DNA of 64,000 nt from Delphinus delphis (Eukaryota > Chordata > Mammalia > Artiodactyla > Delphinidae), in contig NC_082694.2 in the NCBI RefSeq assembly GCF_949987515.2, forward strand, positions 43,362,451-43,426,450. The letters are read 5' to 3'. The notes beneath the pieces are model-generated. The model did not search any database. It saw only the letters and a list, made by a program, of their open reading frames with translations, and was not told the origin of the DNA. The translations under genes were made by a program, and so were the position numbers. How positions within the stretch are numbered: the first letter of the stretch is position 1; each line of letters starts with the position of its first letter. Positions 44,285 to 55,440 of this stretch are shown one piece after another.

Positions 44285-44540
44285 CCTAATGGTGAAGCGC
44301 ATGGACCCTAGTGCCAGACAGACAGATTTGTTCAGGTGCCAACTATGCTTTTATTAGCTGTGACCCCAGACAAATAATTTAGCCTTTCTCAGCCTCAATT
44401 TACTTTTCTGCAAAGTGGGAATAATAATAATACATACCTCATAGGGTTCTGATAATATCTGAATAAAATGCATATAAAGAGCTTAGGCACAGTGCCTGGA
44501 ACACAATAAGACCTGCATATGCCGTAGCTATTTGTATAAA
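44285..44540 (+). repeat. MIR (plus), first of two in tandem
   Basis: 'AATGGTGAAGCGCATGGACCCTAGTGCCAGACAGAC' head, 'TCTCAGCCTCAATTTACTTTTCTGC' core and 'CAGTGCCTGGAACACAATAAGACC' end. The layout is full length. Confidence 0.9.
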
Positions 44541-44549
44541 GCCCACATC

Positions 44550-44765
44550 ATGAACTGATAACACAGGCTTTAAAATTCCAGCTCAGCAGCTTCTTTGTTA
44601 GGTAATTTTGGGCAAACTAATATACCTTTGAGCCTCAGTTTCTTCATTATTAAATGGGGATAATTCACCCATCTCCAGGATTGTTATAAATCTTAAATGT
44701 AAAAATATATAAACTTCCTAGTACTGTTCCAGAAGATACCCAACCAATGACTCCTATAAATAGTG
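44550..44765 (+). repeat. MIR (plus), second in tandem
   Basis: 'GATAACACAGGCTTTAAAATTCCAGCTCAGC' is followed by 'GAGCCTCAGTTTCTTCATTATTAAATGGGG' and '...CTAGTACTGTTCC'. A separate insertion, in the same orientation as the copy just upstream. Confidence 0.85.
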
Positions 44766-44988
44766 TTATTTTTTAACATATTGCCCTTTAATGGCCTGGA
44801 GTCAGAACATAAGTCCTGCCTTTGACTTTGAACTCCAGCCTCTGAACAGCTCTTCGAAGCCTCCCACAGCTTTCAGCCTCCAATTAAAGTAGCACCACTA
44901 CTTAATTTCTGTGTTCATGGAGCCTAGACAAGTCGTTTCCACAGGCAGATCCCAGATTTTGGGATTTCATACATCAGTAAAGACAGCT

Positions 44989-45076
44989 AGCAATAGATAG
45001 ATAGATAGATGATAGATAGATAGATAGATAGATAGGGATAGAGAGATAGAATTAGATAGATGTATAGATAGATATT
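44989..45076 (+). repeat. (GATA)n microsatellite
   Basis: TAGA/GATA tetranucleotide units are broken by GATGATAG, GGATAGAGAG and ATTAGATAGATGTATAG over about 88 bp. Confidence 0.97.
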
Positions 45077-45238
45077 ATCATGGGGTTCAAAATAGGGCAC
45101 CAACTTTTTTTTCCCAGTAAAGAGGCTTAATTTTTTGTTTTTAACTACCATCCATCAACACTGTCGTTTCATGAAAGAAAAGATTTTATCGTTAAGAAAT
45201 AGAAACACAGATCAAGAGAAAAAAAGTCTGCCTCGTGG

Positions 45239-45275
45239 GTGTGTGCGTGCATGCACACACACACACACACGCACA
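45239..45275 (+). repeat. Alternating GT/CA tract with internal dyad
   Basis: GTGTGTGCGTGCATGCACAC changes from GT to CA around a TGCATGCA centre and continues as (CA)n. The result is an alternating purine-pyrimidine tract with palindromic character. Confidence 0.92.
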
Positions 45276-45659
45276 ATTTGTCTTCTCATTTTACCATTAA
45301 CGTGGAACAGAATGCCAAGGGGCCCACAAATGTGAGTGGGACCCTAACTTACATTAACTTGGAGCTGGCCTCACCTGCACGCTAGAGTGCTTCCATACTG
45401 CTTCTTGGCAAAGGCAAGCAGGACAGGGATATGCTTCTTCCAGGTCCTGGAGCCCTTGGCCACCTGTCTTTCCTGAGCCTCTGAGGAACAGAAGCAGGGG
45501 TGGAAGACCCCACTGAGTCCCTCTCTAGTTGTGCAGTGTTCTCACATCTTCTCTGAGGCTGACTTCCTTGTCCAGCCAGGCTCCCACGTGCAGGCTGCCA
45601 GGTGGTATTTACCTGCTGTTTTACTATTTCCCAACATCTCGCACGCTTCCTAACATCTC

Positions 45660-45800
45660 TCCCCTCAGCTGGTTAAGCATTTTGCATATCGATACTCATT
45701 TATCTGAAAGATATTGTCCAGATTATTATTCCCCTTTCATAGATTCATGGGTACATAAACTGAGATCCTGAGAGGTCTGGAGGCTCTCCCGAGGGACCCA
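45660..45800 (-). repeat. MIR fragment (minus)
   Basis: 'CAGATTATTATTCCCCTTTCATAGATTCATGGGTACATAAACTGAGATCC' resembles the reversed MIR core. It is diverged. Confidence 0.5.
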
Positions 45801-45944
45801 GGAAGAAGCCCCTCACTACATATTGTTTGAGTCCCTGAACTGGATAGAAACAACAGGAAATGAATGTCTCTAGTAGGCAACAATGAGGCTGCACAAGCAG
45901 AACTTTTCTCCAATGTCACAAGCTGAACACTGTTTTGTTCCATG

Positions 45945-46060
45945 TCAATTTAGTGGACAGTTACTGAGTCCCTATTAGATGCTGTGCTAGAATACAAGTA
46001 TGAAGAAATGTAAACTGTACCCTCAAGGCAACAGGCTACAATTTATTTCTTCCTATAGCC
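45945..46060 (-). repeat. L2 3' end (minus)
   Basis: 'GTGGACAGTTACTGAGTCCCTATTAGATGCTGTGCTAG' and 'GTACCCTCAAGGCAACAGGC' match the reversed L2 terminus. Confidence 0.65.
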
Positions 46061-46374
46061 AAGGGAGAACCTTGCGTAATTTTCATTCAATGTGCCAAAA
46101 GACCCAGACCTGCAAATGCGATGTAAGTGCCTCAGGAGGATGAGAAAAGGCATCCACGGGGGTCGATTCAGTGTGAACGGCTCTCAGGGAATTTACCCAG
46201 TGTTAATCTACACGTTAAGGACACATCTTCCACAGTTCTTTCTGAAAGGCTCTTCCTTCTCCCTGAAGGTACCTGACTTTTTCCCTCTTGATACCGGAAA
46301 GATTTTGGCCGCTCTTTCTTCATTTTAAAATGTTCATCAATAGCAAATCCTGCTTACTGAATAAACAGAGGACA

Positions 46375-46500
46375 GTAAACATGTTCTAGTCCTGGCCCAG
46401 CCACCAAGCAAATGAATGCCTGGAGCAAGTCACTTCACCTCTCCAGACCTCAGTCTCCTCACCTGCAAAAGTGAGCCGACTGAACTAGCTGTACCAGTGA
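46375..46500 (+). repeat. MIR fragment (plus)
   Basis: 'TAGTCCTGGCCCAGCCACCAAGC' and 'TCACTTCACCTCTCCAGACCTCAGTCTCCTCACCTGCAAAAG'. It abuts an opposite-strand MIR. Confidence 0.8.
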
Positions 46501-46745
46501 ATATATAGCACTGACGATGTAGAGATTCTCAGGACGCTGCACATATTCACTTACCCCTCACAACAACTCTGTGAGATAGAGTGTTTTTTCCTCCCCACTT
46601 TACAGATGAGGAAACTGAGGCACGAAGCGGTTAAAATAATCTTGCTCAAAATCGTGTAACTCATAAGTAGCAAAGATGGGATTCGGACATTCTCAGTCTA
46701 TTTCCAGCGTCTGTACTCTTGACCACTATGATGGGCTGCCTTTCA
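46500..46745 (-). repeat. MIR (minus)
   Basis: 'TATAGCACTGACGATGTAGAGATTCTCAGG ... CCCACTTTACAGATGAGGAAACTGAGGC' then 'GATGGGATTCGGACATTC'. It forms an inverted pair with the MIR directly upstream. Confidence 0.88.
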
Positions 46746-47570
46746 GCAGATGAAGAGAACTAATACTGAAGTCCCTTCTAATGTTTACATTCAATTGATC
46801 TATGAGTTTAAAATAACCCCTAAAGGCTCAGATTCTGTATTTTACGCCAATGAAGCAAAGAGCTCATTAAAAAATTTATAATTTATTAAGCAAAACTACC
46901 AGCTCATACTACCTTAGAAATAAAATTTTTCAGAGTGCCCTCACATATATGATCACTTTAGATCCTCACTGGATCTTGATATAGAGAAGGTAATAGTGCC
47001 ATCCACAAGACCAGGAAAAGGAAGTCCAGAGAGGTCAGGACTTGTTTATGGCACCCAAGAAAACCAGAGGAGGAGTCCTACTCCCTTAGCAGAGCCAGGG
47101 ACCTCCAGGTTGCGTTCTAGAGCCCATTCAACCTGAGTCACACATTTCCTCTGGGACTTCATCTTGGATTCAAAGACACCCACTGAATTCTGAGTAGTGA
47201 CAGAGAAAAGAGTGCTTCTCTCTGAAACTCTCCTCCATGCCCCTCCAGTGCTGGGTCTCTCACACAGATACCAAGATGTCTGGCCCTGCAATCGAGGTGG
47301 TCAGCTCACACAACCCTGAAACACTGAGATGCATATGGGGTTACTGCAGAGTGAGCTGCTCTGAACTTGAACTCCATGTCAGGCCTTCTGAAGAGCTGTC
47401 TAAGCTTGCAGCCTCTGCTAGCTCTGCTCCTCCTTTCTCCACATTTACGAGGTAGCTTCCAATCTGCCCTCCAAGAGGAAACTGTGCTCTCGGATATCAC
47501 CTGTAACTTCCTAGTCCAAGAAGCAGCTGCCTGTTCCCTTAACACACCTGCTGCTTTACCAGTGATGAGC
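46746..47570. other. Unique sequence, nothing certain
   Basis: A decayed MIR-like fragment may lie at 46975-47060. Several overlapping frames on both strands (47046-47545) have no domain. The longest frame in the window (47367-47882, 171 codons, non-ATG start) begins here and runs into an L2, so it is not a gene. Confidence 0.5.
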
Positions 47571-47574
47571 TTCT

Positions 47575-47885
47575 GCTCCCCTCATCCCCTCCCCCTGGAA
47601 CATGCTTCCCACCATCCTGCCTTCAAATCCGATCCTTACTTGCAGGCCTACCTCACATGTCACTTCTTCAGGAAGCCTCTCCTAGCCCTTCCAGTCAGGT
47701 GTAATCTATTTTTTTTGATTATCCATTCTCGAGTTTTTCTTAGGACACTCCCAAATTCTGCTTTTTTATTGCAGTTGGGTTTATGCTTTCTTATCTCCAT
47801 CATACTCAGACTGCTTTTTACTTCCTGGCAATGTTGGGAGCACTGCCTGGCACTGATAAATATCTGCTTGACCTCAAATTAATCT
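47575..47885 (+). repeat. L2 3' region (plus)
   Basis: 'CCCCTGGAACATGCTTCCC' and 'TCACATGTCACTTCTTCAGGAAGCCTCTCC' are L2 ORF2-end phrases. '...GAGCACTGCCTGGCACTGATAAATATCTGC' is the 3' terminus. It lies about 65 bp upstream of an L1 insertion. Confidence 0.8.
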
Positions 47886-48325
47886 CTCCCATTCTGTAGA
47901 ATGATTCACTCTGCAAAAATATATGGCAAAGAAGAGGGATCATTAGATTCTTTTTTTTAATTAAAAAATTTTTTTAACATCTTTATTGGAGTGTAATTGC
48001 TTTACAGTGTTGTGTCAGTTTCTGCTGTATAACAAAGTGAATCAGCATATGTATACATACATCCCCACATCCCCTCCCTCTTGCGTCTCCCTCCCACCCT
48101 CCCTATCCCACCCCTCTAGGTGGTCACAAAGCACCCAGCTGATCTCCCCGTGCAATGCAGCTGCTTCCCACTAGCTATCTATTTTACATTTGATAGTGTA
48201 TATATGTCAATGCTACTCTCTCACTTTATCCCAGCTTACCCCTCCCCCTCCCTGTGTCCTCAAGTCCATTCTCTACATCTGTGTCTTTACTCCTGCCCTG
48301 CCACTAGGTTCATCAGTACCATTTT

Positions 48326-48727
48326 TTAGATTCCATATATATGTGTTAGCATACGGTATTTGTTTTTCTCTTTCTGACTTACTTCACTCTGTATGACAGA
48401 CTCTAGGTCCATCCACCTCACTACAAATAATTCAATTTTGTTTCTTTTTATGGCTGAGTAATATTCCATTGTATATATGTGCCACATCTTCTGTAGCCAT
48501 CCATCTGTCGATGGACACTTAGGTTGCTTCCATGTCCTGGGTATTGTAAATAGTGCTGCAGTGAACATTGTGGTACATGACTCTTTTTGAATTATGCTTT
48601 TCTCTGGGTATACGCCCAGTAGTGGGATTGCTGGGTCATATGGTAGTTCTATTTTTAGTGTTTTAAGGAACCTCCATACTGTTCTCCATGGTGGCTGTAT
48701 CAATTTACATTCCCACCAACAGTGCAA
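48326..48727 (-). pseudogene. C-terminal fragment of L1 ORF2 (133 codons)
   Basis: This is the tail of the L1 reverse-transcriptase/endonuclease polyprotein. The frame is open for 133 codons and shows the conserved L1 ORF2 end: a [23 protein letters not shown] start, then [15 protein letters not shown] around residues 28-42. A YYSAIKRNKIE motif follows near residue 90, and a RMLTHIYGI-like end precedes the stop. The endonuclease, reverse-transcriptase and most of the Cys-rich domains are absent because the insertion is 5'-truncated. The frame is further cut upstream by the SINE at 48782. It is a dead copy. The open frame suggests moderate age. Confidence 0.93.
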
Positions 48728-48781
48728 GCGTGTTCCCTTTTCTCCACACCCTCTCCAGCATTTATTGTTTGTAGATTTTTT

Positions 48782-49124
48782 TTTTTTTTATTAATTTACT
48801 TTTGACTGCTTGGGTCTTTGTTGCTGCACGCGGGCTTTCTCTAGTTGTGGCGAGCGGGGGCTGCTCTTCATTGCGGTGCGCAGGCTCCTCATTGTGGTGG
48901 CTTCTCTTGTTGCAGAGCATGGGCTCTAGGCACACGGGGCTTCAATAGTTGTGGCACGCAGGCTCAGTAGTTGTGGCTCGCGGGCTCTAGAGAGCAGGCT
49001 CAGTAGTTGTGGCGCATGGGCTTGTTTGCTCTGCAGCATGTGGGATCTTCCCAGACCAAGGCTCAAACCCGTGTCCCCTGTATTGGCAGGCGGATTCTTA
49101 ACCACTGCGCCACCAGGGAAGTCC
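48782..49124 (-). mobile_element. Longer CHR-type SINE (minus) nested in L1
   Basis: The reversed tail is TTTTTTTTTATTAATTTAC. The body has TTTCTCTAGTTGTGGCGAGC type phrases, and the end is GCGCCACCAGGGAAGTCC. The TSD is TGTTTGTAGATTTTTT (48766-48781) against TGTTTATAGATTTTTT (49125-49140), with one mismatch. L1 sequence resumes on the far side (GATGATGGCCATTCTGATCGG), so the SINE arrived after the L1. Confidence 0.97.
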
Positions 49125-49220
49125 TGTTTATAGATTTTTTGATGATGGCCATTCTGATCGGTGTGAGGTGATACCTCATTGTAGTTTTGATTTGCATTTC
49201 TCTAGGGATCATTGGATTCT

Positions 49221-51535
49221 AATGTCATTCCCAAATTTCGCCAATGGCTTTTTTTTTTTTAAATCAATTCCTGACTGACAGAGCTCAGCCCCAGAGGTGA
49301 TAACATCCTTTCAGTAACTGCCACATAGCCTGTATTCAAAGAGGTTTCTGAGTGTGAACATGTCAGCCCAAGACTCTGTTAATTGGACCTTCAACTACTC
49401 AAGGTCCACACTGCACAGCTGTTCTTTTGCCCTAGAAACCGGGAATCAGGGATGATGTATGCAAAGGAGTCATATCAGAAAAATGTCCTCAGTCTTCCAG
49501 GGCACTCAGTTTTCACTGAAATTCATTGTCCTTACAGAGGGAGAAGGATGGACCAAGGAAAGGCTAGCTGATGTGTTTCCTTCACCATTTCCCCTACCTG
49601 TAGTAACATATTAGAGAAGGGGGGTGTTATTTGGAATTTTGACATTTACAAAGAGTTTAAGTTTAAATTGTTCTGTTGGAAAAGAAAAACCCAATCCTTT
49701 CCTCTAAAGACAGTAAAACTGGCCAGCATAAAAATGCTCCCAAGATTTTCAAGTCTTTTAGGGTCTCTCCTCACAAATAACTCTATGTATGCTATTCTAT
49801 AAGGTAGCGCAAAATACCACAACTAATATTCGACTGGTTTTTCAGCCTCTAGCTCGTGGATCTGGAGAGCTGGAACCAGAGAATAATATGTAAGGACCAG
49901 TGCTTTGAGGATTAGGTCTCTCCCCCTGCCTACCTCAAGGCAAACTTGGGGCACCTAGGGGATTTAGACACCATCCACCAGCAGATGGGTGCCCAGTGTC
50001 CACTTGATCAAATCAAGTGCTTTGGAAGGGTTGAGAAAAGAGGCAAAAGGGACCCTCTTTCTTCCCCCACAGAGCAGTGTTTCTTAAGCTTTTTTTCATT
50101 ATCACCCCTCTAATGAGTCTTTTTAGACTTTTTTCCTAATTGCTCTTCCTTGACATTTTAATGTCATAGATATATTGTTTATCTGTGTACTGTGATCATG
50201 AGGGGGCCACAAGCCATTGGATTTCTGTGTTCTTCAAACACTGATCCCTCCCACCCTCCTGGGGGTGGCAATACCCCTCCCCTTAAGAATGCAAGTCACA
50301 GACCTGTCCCTAGAGAAGCAACAGGACACTTCCTGAGCACCACCCCTGGGGTTTCTTTTTCATCTTTTCTCTCACTCTCCTTCAGACTCAGTATGAGCCT
50401 TGCAGGCACAGAGCTAGAAGGTGACCCAAGGTGACCCAAGGCGACTGGGTAACTGCTCTTTGGAATGTCATGGCAACATGAGAGCATCAGGGCAGAGAGA
50501 CTGACAACAAGTCTGGAGAGATGGTTCATTTCACTCAGTGCAATCTTAGGTTCCACAGTAGCAACTGTTGTACTAATAACTACAAGACATAGATTAATGG
50601 GAAAACTTTCTGCAATAAACTTGTCCAAAGAATAGCATTACAGAGCTCAGAAATTGGTTATTCCATTGCTCCTTTTACCAGCAAAAGGGTACGAAATTGG
50701 ATTTTTCCTTCCAGCTAATTCATTTTTCCAATATTATAATTAACTTGAAAAATAGACTTCAACTTCTACACCTTCCCTTTTGCCTACACACTTTACAGGC
50801 ACAACGTAATGATTCTAGTTATTAGCTCACTTTAGGCCAAAAATAAGAAGGCTAACAATACATTAACATTTCCATTATCAATCAGAAAATTGCAAGTCAG
50901 CTCCTTGAATGATATGTTGCTCAGCATATTAAAATCCCTGATCTCAGCAAAAATGTATAAATACTTTTACTCCTGAAATTATGGTTTAAGAGAGACACAT
51001 GGCAAGGTAAATGGGAGATGAGGAGGAAAATCAATTTAGATTGGTCTCAATGGAAGGACAATGGATTGCTATTTTTTCCTTTATCTAATATAGAAATTGC
51101 CTATGGTTCCCATTTTAATATTCATCTGATACCCATTTTAGTATCAAAGAAGTGGCAATGAGTAACTTATCAAAAATAAACTTCTCAGCCTTTGGCTTTG
51201 TGCTTGTAATTAACCATCTGGTCTACACACATCACCTTGGGAGAGTGCCAATGGACATTTACCAACTGATATCACTAAAACGAGGTTATTCTCCTTTCAC
51301 CTGGGTACAAGAGGACCTGATTTTTCTGTTCAAAGCAAGTGCCAACTCGGTGTGTCAGTACCTGCAGATTCCATAGGTTTATCACTGATCTCCTAAATGT
51401 TTGTCACTGCCAACATTTTGAGATCTCAATAGTGCTTCCAGGGGACTCGCCTCTGTAACGTTAACTTTCTCCACAAAATAAAGCAAAAAAAAATTTTTGT
51501 TTGTTCTTCTGGTTAACATTCCTTTAACAGTGTCT
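49221..51535. other. Unique sequence, nothing recognised
   Basis: About 2.3 kb with no named repeat. The frame at 50296-50628 (minus, 110 codons) has no domain. A small GGTGACCCAA direct repeat lies near 50420-50441. Confidence 0.5.
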
Positions 51536-51538
51536 ATA

Positions 51539-51722
51539 ACAGGGATTAGCAAACTAAGCCCTGTGGGCTAAATCCAGTCACGCCCATTCATTTCCATATG
51601 GTCTGTGGCTATTTTCCTTACAAGAGCAGTGCTGAGTAGTTGAAGCAGAAACTGACTGGCTTGCAAAGCCAAAAATAATTACTGTCTGGCCCTTTACAGA
51701 AAAAGTTTGCTGAACTCTATTT
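51539..51722 (+). mobile_element. hAT-Charlie-type MER fossil
   Basis: 'AGGGATTAGCAAACTAAGCCCTGTGGGC' at the left and 'GGCCCTTTACAGAAAAAGTTTGCTGAACTC' at the right form diverged inverted ends. Internal 'CACGCCCATTCATTTCCATATGGTCTGTGGC' belongs to the same old non-autonomous DNA transposon group. The exact MER name is left open. Confidence 0.75.
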
Positions 51723-53296
51723 TGCGACATGGAGTTTTTTTAATAAAAATGAAAAAGAATTAAAACCTTTTATTTCTATAATTTTAGAATTCAGAGTTTA
51801 GGATTATTTTAGAACAGAAATAATATATGGTCATTTTTCTACTCCTGGGAATGAAACTTGGAAATATAAGCCCATAAATGTAGTAAAAGCATTATTGATA
51901 ATAATATGGGTTGTATATCAGCCACCAGCTATTTTTGTTGAAAAGCAATATTAAGTTTTCTCTTTGAATAATAACCATAGATGCCCATTGTAGAACAGAT
52001 TGCCATTTTCCCAAAGCATAGATGGTCTCTTCTTAAGCAAGGAAGCATGTGTGAGAAATGCTTGAGAAATAGTTTGAGAAATAGTAGAACTTGTTACACA
52101 TGTATAAAAACTTAACATTAATATCCCAAATGACCTCTTAAAGAATATCAAGGCAAACAATATAAGGCAATTAATGCTATATTGTTGCTGAATGTGATAT
52201 CAGTTAAGGAGAATCAGAGATCTGAGAACATGAATATATAGCAATCAGTGATTGCTCTCACCTGTGCAAGAGTATATTTGCATCTAAATATTTTGGTGAT
52301 ATCAATATACTCATTAAACGTGCTCATCTTTATGAAATATCTACTATTAAATATATTACATATGTTAAATATCTACTAAATAGTTCTAAGACACAAAGCT
52401 ATAAAAGACATGGCACTGCTATCAGAGAACTTAAAATCTGGTGGAGATGCTAAGATCCATAGATTCCCCAAATTCTGTTTTACTTTTAAAAATTTGAATA
52501 TATTAAACATACAGAGGTAAGGAAATCTTCATGCTTGAGTTATGGGACGACTTGATCATCATAACTTGAACAGTATGAAAAAAGACAACTGCATGCATCC
52601 CTAAAAAAGTCTCGTTCCTTCCCAGGTGCCACAGTGACAAAAGTTCTACTACATTTTAGAAATTCATTCCTTTACATTAATTTCTTTCCAATACCAGTGA
52701 GCTATTATTTAGATTTTCCTAGTCATATTTAATTACTGGTGTTTTAGGTATAAGAATTGCTTAAATAATTTATCATAATAGATTACCTTTATTTTTTCTG
52801 CTGATCTCACTTAAGATGAAAATGCCCATAGATGATTTAACAGGTTATCATGTTAGTTACTTATCAGATCACTTTCACTATAAGAAATAGGACCCCAGCC
52901 ATATGAGGCACTGGGAATTTTGTGCAAAGGATCATTAAAAGGGAGACAATAAACACAAAAGGGGATCCCACAAAATAAGCTTAAACTCCTCATGATCTAT
53001 CAAGACTGGTTATGTATAAGAAGTTAATGTTTTCAAGAAAATCAAGAGTCAGAAACGAAGAGAAAGGTGGTCTTCTTAGTTACCCCTACACTTCTGAAAA
53101 TCGGTCAGAGTCAATACTCGTATCGAAGTGGGATGATGGTCTTAAAGGGAAAGAGAAAAAAAGAGTTATTTCCCATAAATTCTGTGTTATTGATGACTGA
53201 CCACACAGAAGCTAATGTCCACAACAGGAATGAACATTTATAAACTCATGCATTAAAGCTATGTTCTGTTCTAAGGCAAAAAAATAACTCTTTGTT
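51723..53296. other. Unique AT-rich sequence
   Basis: No repeat family, exon or RNA gene is recognised. Short frames at 51951-52160 and 53012-53200 have no domain. Confidence 0.5.
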
Positions 53297-53310
53297 AACT
53301 TAAGATTTTT

Positions 53311-53516
53311 TTTTTTTTTTTCCTGCGGTACGCGGGCCTCTCACTGTTGTGGCCTCTCCCGCCGTGGAGCACAGGCTCCGGACACGCAGGCCCAGCGGCC
53401 AGGGCTCACGGGCCCAGCCACTCCGCGGTATGCGGGATCCTCCCAGACCGGGGCATGAACTCGCGTCCCCTGCATCGGCAGGCGGACTCCCAACCACTGC
53501 GCCACCAGGGAAGCCC
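53311..53516 (-). mobile_element. CHR-type SINE (minus), perfect 14-bp TSD
   Basis: A reversed copy with a T tail, GCGGTACGCGGGCCTCTCAC, body and CACCAGGGAAGCCC end. The TSD AACTTAAGATTTTT is identical at 53297-53310 and 53517-53530. Many CpG dinucleotides are intact, which suggests a young copy. The 101- and 71-codon minus-strand frames over it are SINE readings. Confidence 0.97.
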
Positions 53517-53530
53517 AACTTAAGATTTTT

Positions 53531-53910
53531 AATGCCTTGATCATAGGAAGAGCCACATGAAATTACTGATGAAGCCTGAAGCAAAATGCAAGGTACTGAA
53601 ATCATAACATAGTTGTAGGAAATTCAAATGCATTATTATTCATTATTAAGCACTAAACACCATATGAAAGCAGAAGACTTCAGTAAACCTATTTCAACTG
53701 ACATTGCACATAAATAGGACTTGATTAAATAACTGTAATAATTTGCCTATCCAGCTACAGCTAATAAGTCTACCCCAAATCTTAGCAATACATGTTTTAT
53801 TTGCTTTCTACTTTATTTTTTTTATTTGTGCATATTTGACTTAATACATGTTATAATACATAATCATGTACTATAATTATGTATTATGCTGGGATTATTT
53901 TTCTTTTTTT
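53531..53910. other. AT-rich sequence, nothing recognised
   Basis: Its right part (from about 53780) may already belong to the reversed L1 that continues after the TG repeat. Confidence 0.4.
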
Positions 53911-53911
53911 C

Positions 53912-53913
<2 letters not shown>

Positions 53914-53950
<37 letters not shown>
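53914..53950 (+). repeat. (TG)18 microsatellite
   Basis: An uninterrupted TG run of 37 bp at the left edge of an old L1 fragment. Confidence 0.97.
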
Positions 53951-53952
<2 letters not shown>

Positions 53953-54185
53953 AGTTCTATAAAATTTTGTCACATGTAAAGATTTGTATAACTACCACCA
54001 CAGTCAAGATCTGGAACTGACCCATCACCAAAAAGTGTTCCATTTTTAGTCACCCTGTCCCTAATACCTGGCAACCACTGATCTTGTCTCTGTCTCTACA
54101 GTGTTCATTTTGAGAGTGTTATATAAATGGAATCATACAGAATGTATCTTTGTTTTGAAGATTCATCTATTTTTAAAGTACATAT
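53951..54185 (-). mobile_element. Old L1 3' UTR fragment (minus), flanked by microsatellites
   Basis: 'TAGTTCTATAAAATTTTGTCACATG', 'ACTACCACCACAGTCAAGATCTGGAAC' and 'CCTGGCAACCACTGATC' are reversed old-L1 3' phrases, and 'TATAAATGGAATCATACAG' follows. A (TG)n lies directly left and a (TA)/(CA)n directly right. Confidence 0.75.
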
Positions 54186-54190
54186 ATGGC

Positions 54191-54247
<57 letters not shown>
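54191..54247 (+). repeat. (TA)n-(CA)n compound microsatellite
   Basis: An ATATAT run (54191-54207) passes into an uninterrupted AC run (54207-54247). Confidence 0.97.
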
Positions 54248-54250
<3 letters not shown>

Positions 54251-55200
54251 ACATACCTATATTTACTTGGTATAATCTTGCTTCAAATTTTATGTATGTT
54301 TCTTTAAATTCAAGATGACGCAATCTACAACAAGACATTAGAAACAGCCCTGGAGATAAATTGCTAGTGTGTACCGAAGGGTGAATCAACCCCCAACAAA
54401 TAGCAAATGCTTGTGCTTTTAAACTGACTTAATAGCTCTGAGAGCTGGATTCTGTGATGAAGTGCAAAAGCACGTAATATAAGAGTATTTGGAGCAAATC
54501 TCCACACCCTAGAGCTCTGTCTTTGGGAGGTATCACTGGAGAGAATGCACTACAGGAAGGAAAGCAGCTTTGCTTCCCAAGCGCAGTGTCCATCCTGCCT
54601 TCACCCGGATTTTCTAGCAACAGAGAAGCCCCATGAGTGATTTTGCTGAACAAGATGAAGATAAAGAGTTAGTGACTTCTAACCAGGACATAAATTAACC
54701 TGCTTTTTACAAATCTGAAGGAAGAGGTGCACAGAAGGACTAATGAAGGCACACATCTAAAAATAACTCCCCATTTAATTAACAGCACAGTACACAGTCA
54801 CTCTAATTAAAACTGCTGGCCAGGCTGAGGGCTATCAGTTCCACATCTTCCCACATTTCTCACCTTAAGTTCCCTGAAACACTGAAATCATTTGAATTTT
54901 ATGGGGAAATAGCAGGCAGGTGGCCTAGGAGAATGATGCCACAGGGAGAAATTAATTTCATTTTAAGCAAGGAAGAGTCAGTAGACTGTAAGTCAAGCTG
55001 TGCAGAAGGTCAGGGTGAGAAAGAAGGGATCAGAGATGGAACCAGAGTGGTTCCAGTTCCAAGCAATTTCCTCAATGGTCTGTGCAGGGGGGAGGAGGCC
55101 ACCCAACACAGGAAGTATCCCCCTCTGCCTTTGAGAGGCCAAGCACAGCCCTACAGGGAGGAAGAGTAGGAAACTGTACAAAATGGAAGGATTTCAAGAC
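54248..55200. other. Unique sequence, nothing recognised
   Basis: Short frames on both strands (54429-54653, 54933-55181) lack domains. No repeat is recognised. Confidence 0.5.
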
Positions 55201-55204
55201 CCTA

Positions 55205-55440
55205 CCCTAAATAATAGCAACAGCTAACATTTGTTGAGTGCTTATTTTGTGCCAGGAATTGCACTAGTGGCGCTAACACACATTACCTCATGTAATACTC
55301 ACAACAAACCATTTTACAGATATAAAACTGAGGCTTAGAAAAGTTATGTTGCTTGTCCAAGGTCCAGAGCAAGTCAGTGGAAGAGCTGGGAAGTAGACCT
55401 TGGCAGATTGAGACACTCGGTGCTGCCTTACTAAACAGGG
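55205..55440 (-). repeat. MIR (minus)
   Basis: 'AGCAACAGCTAACATTTGTTGAGTGCTTATTTTGTGCCAGG', then 'CATTTTACAGATATAAAACTGAGGC', then 'TTGCTTGTCCAAGGTCCAGAGC'. Well preserved in layout. Confidence 0.9.

Larger units (their letters stand above)
47952..49203 (-). mobile_element. L1 (minus), 5'-truncated, carrying a nested SINE
   Basis: The reversed 3' end starts with T-rich sequence and AACATCTTTATTGGAGTGTAATTGC. The 3' untranslated part runs to about 48310, and then the end of ORF2 reads leftward. The 5' truncation is at TTTGCATTTCTCT (about 49203). The TSD is AGGGATCATTAGATTCT (47935-47951) against AGGGATCATTGGATTCT (49204-49220), with one mismatch. A 343-bp SINE interrupts it at 48782-49124, leaving about 910 bp of L1. 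It is too truncated to move. Confidence 0.97.

Noticed and set aside
44989..45076. Regularly spaced repeats considered as a CRISPR-like array
   Set aside because: It is a GATA microsatellite with no unique spacers of constant length, and the genome is mammalian.
47367..47882. Longest open frame in the window (171 codons) with a hydrophobic, signal-like start
   Set aside because: It begins at a non-ATG codon and its second half is an L2 3' end read in frame. There is no domain, and no splice or conservation evidence.
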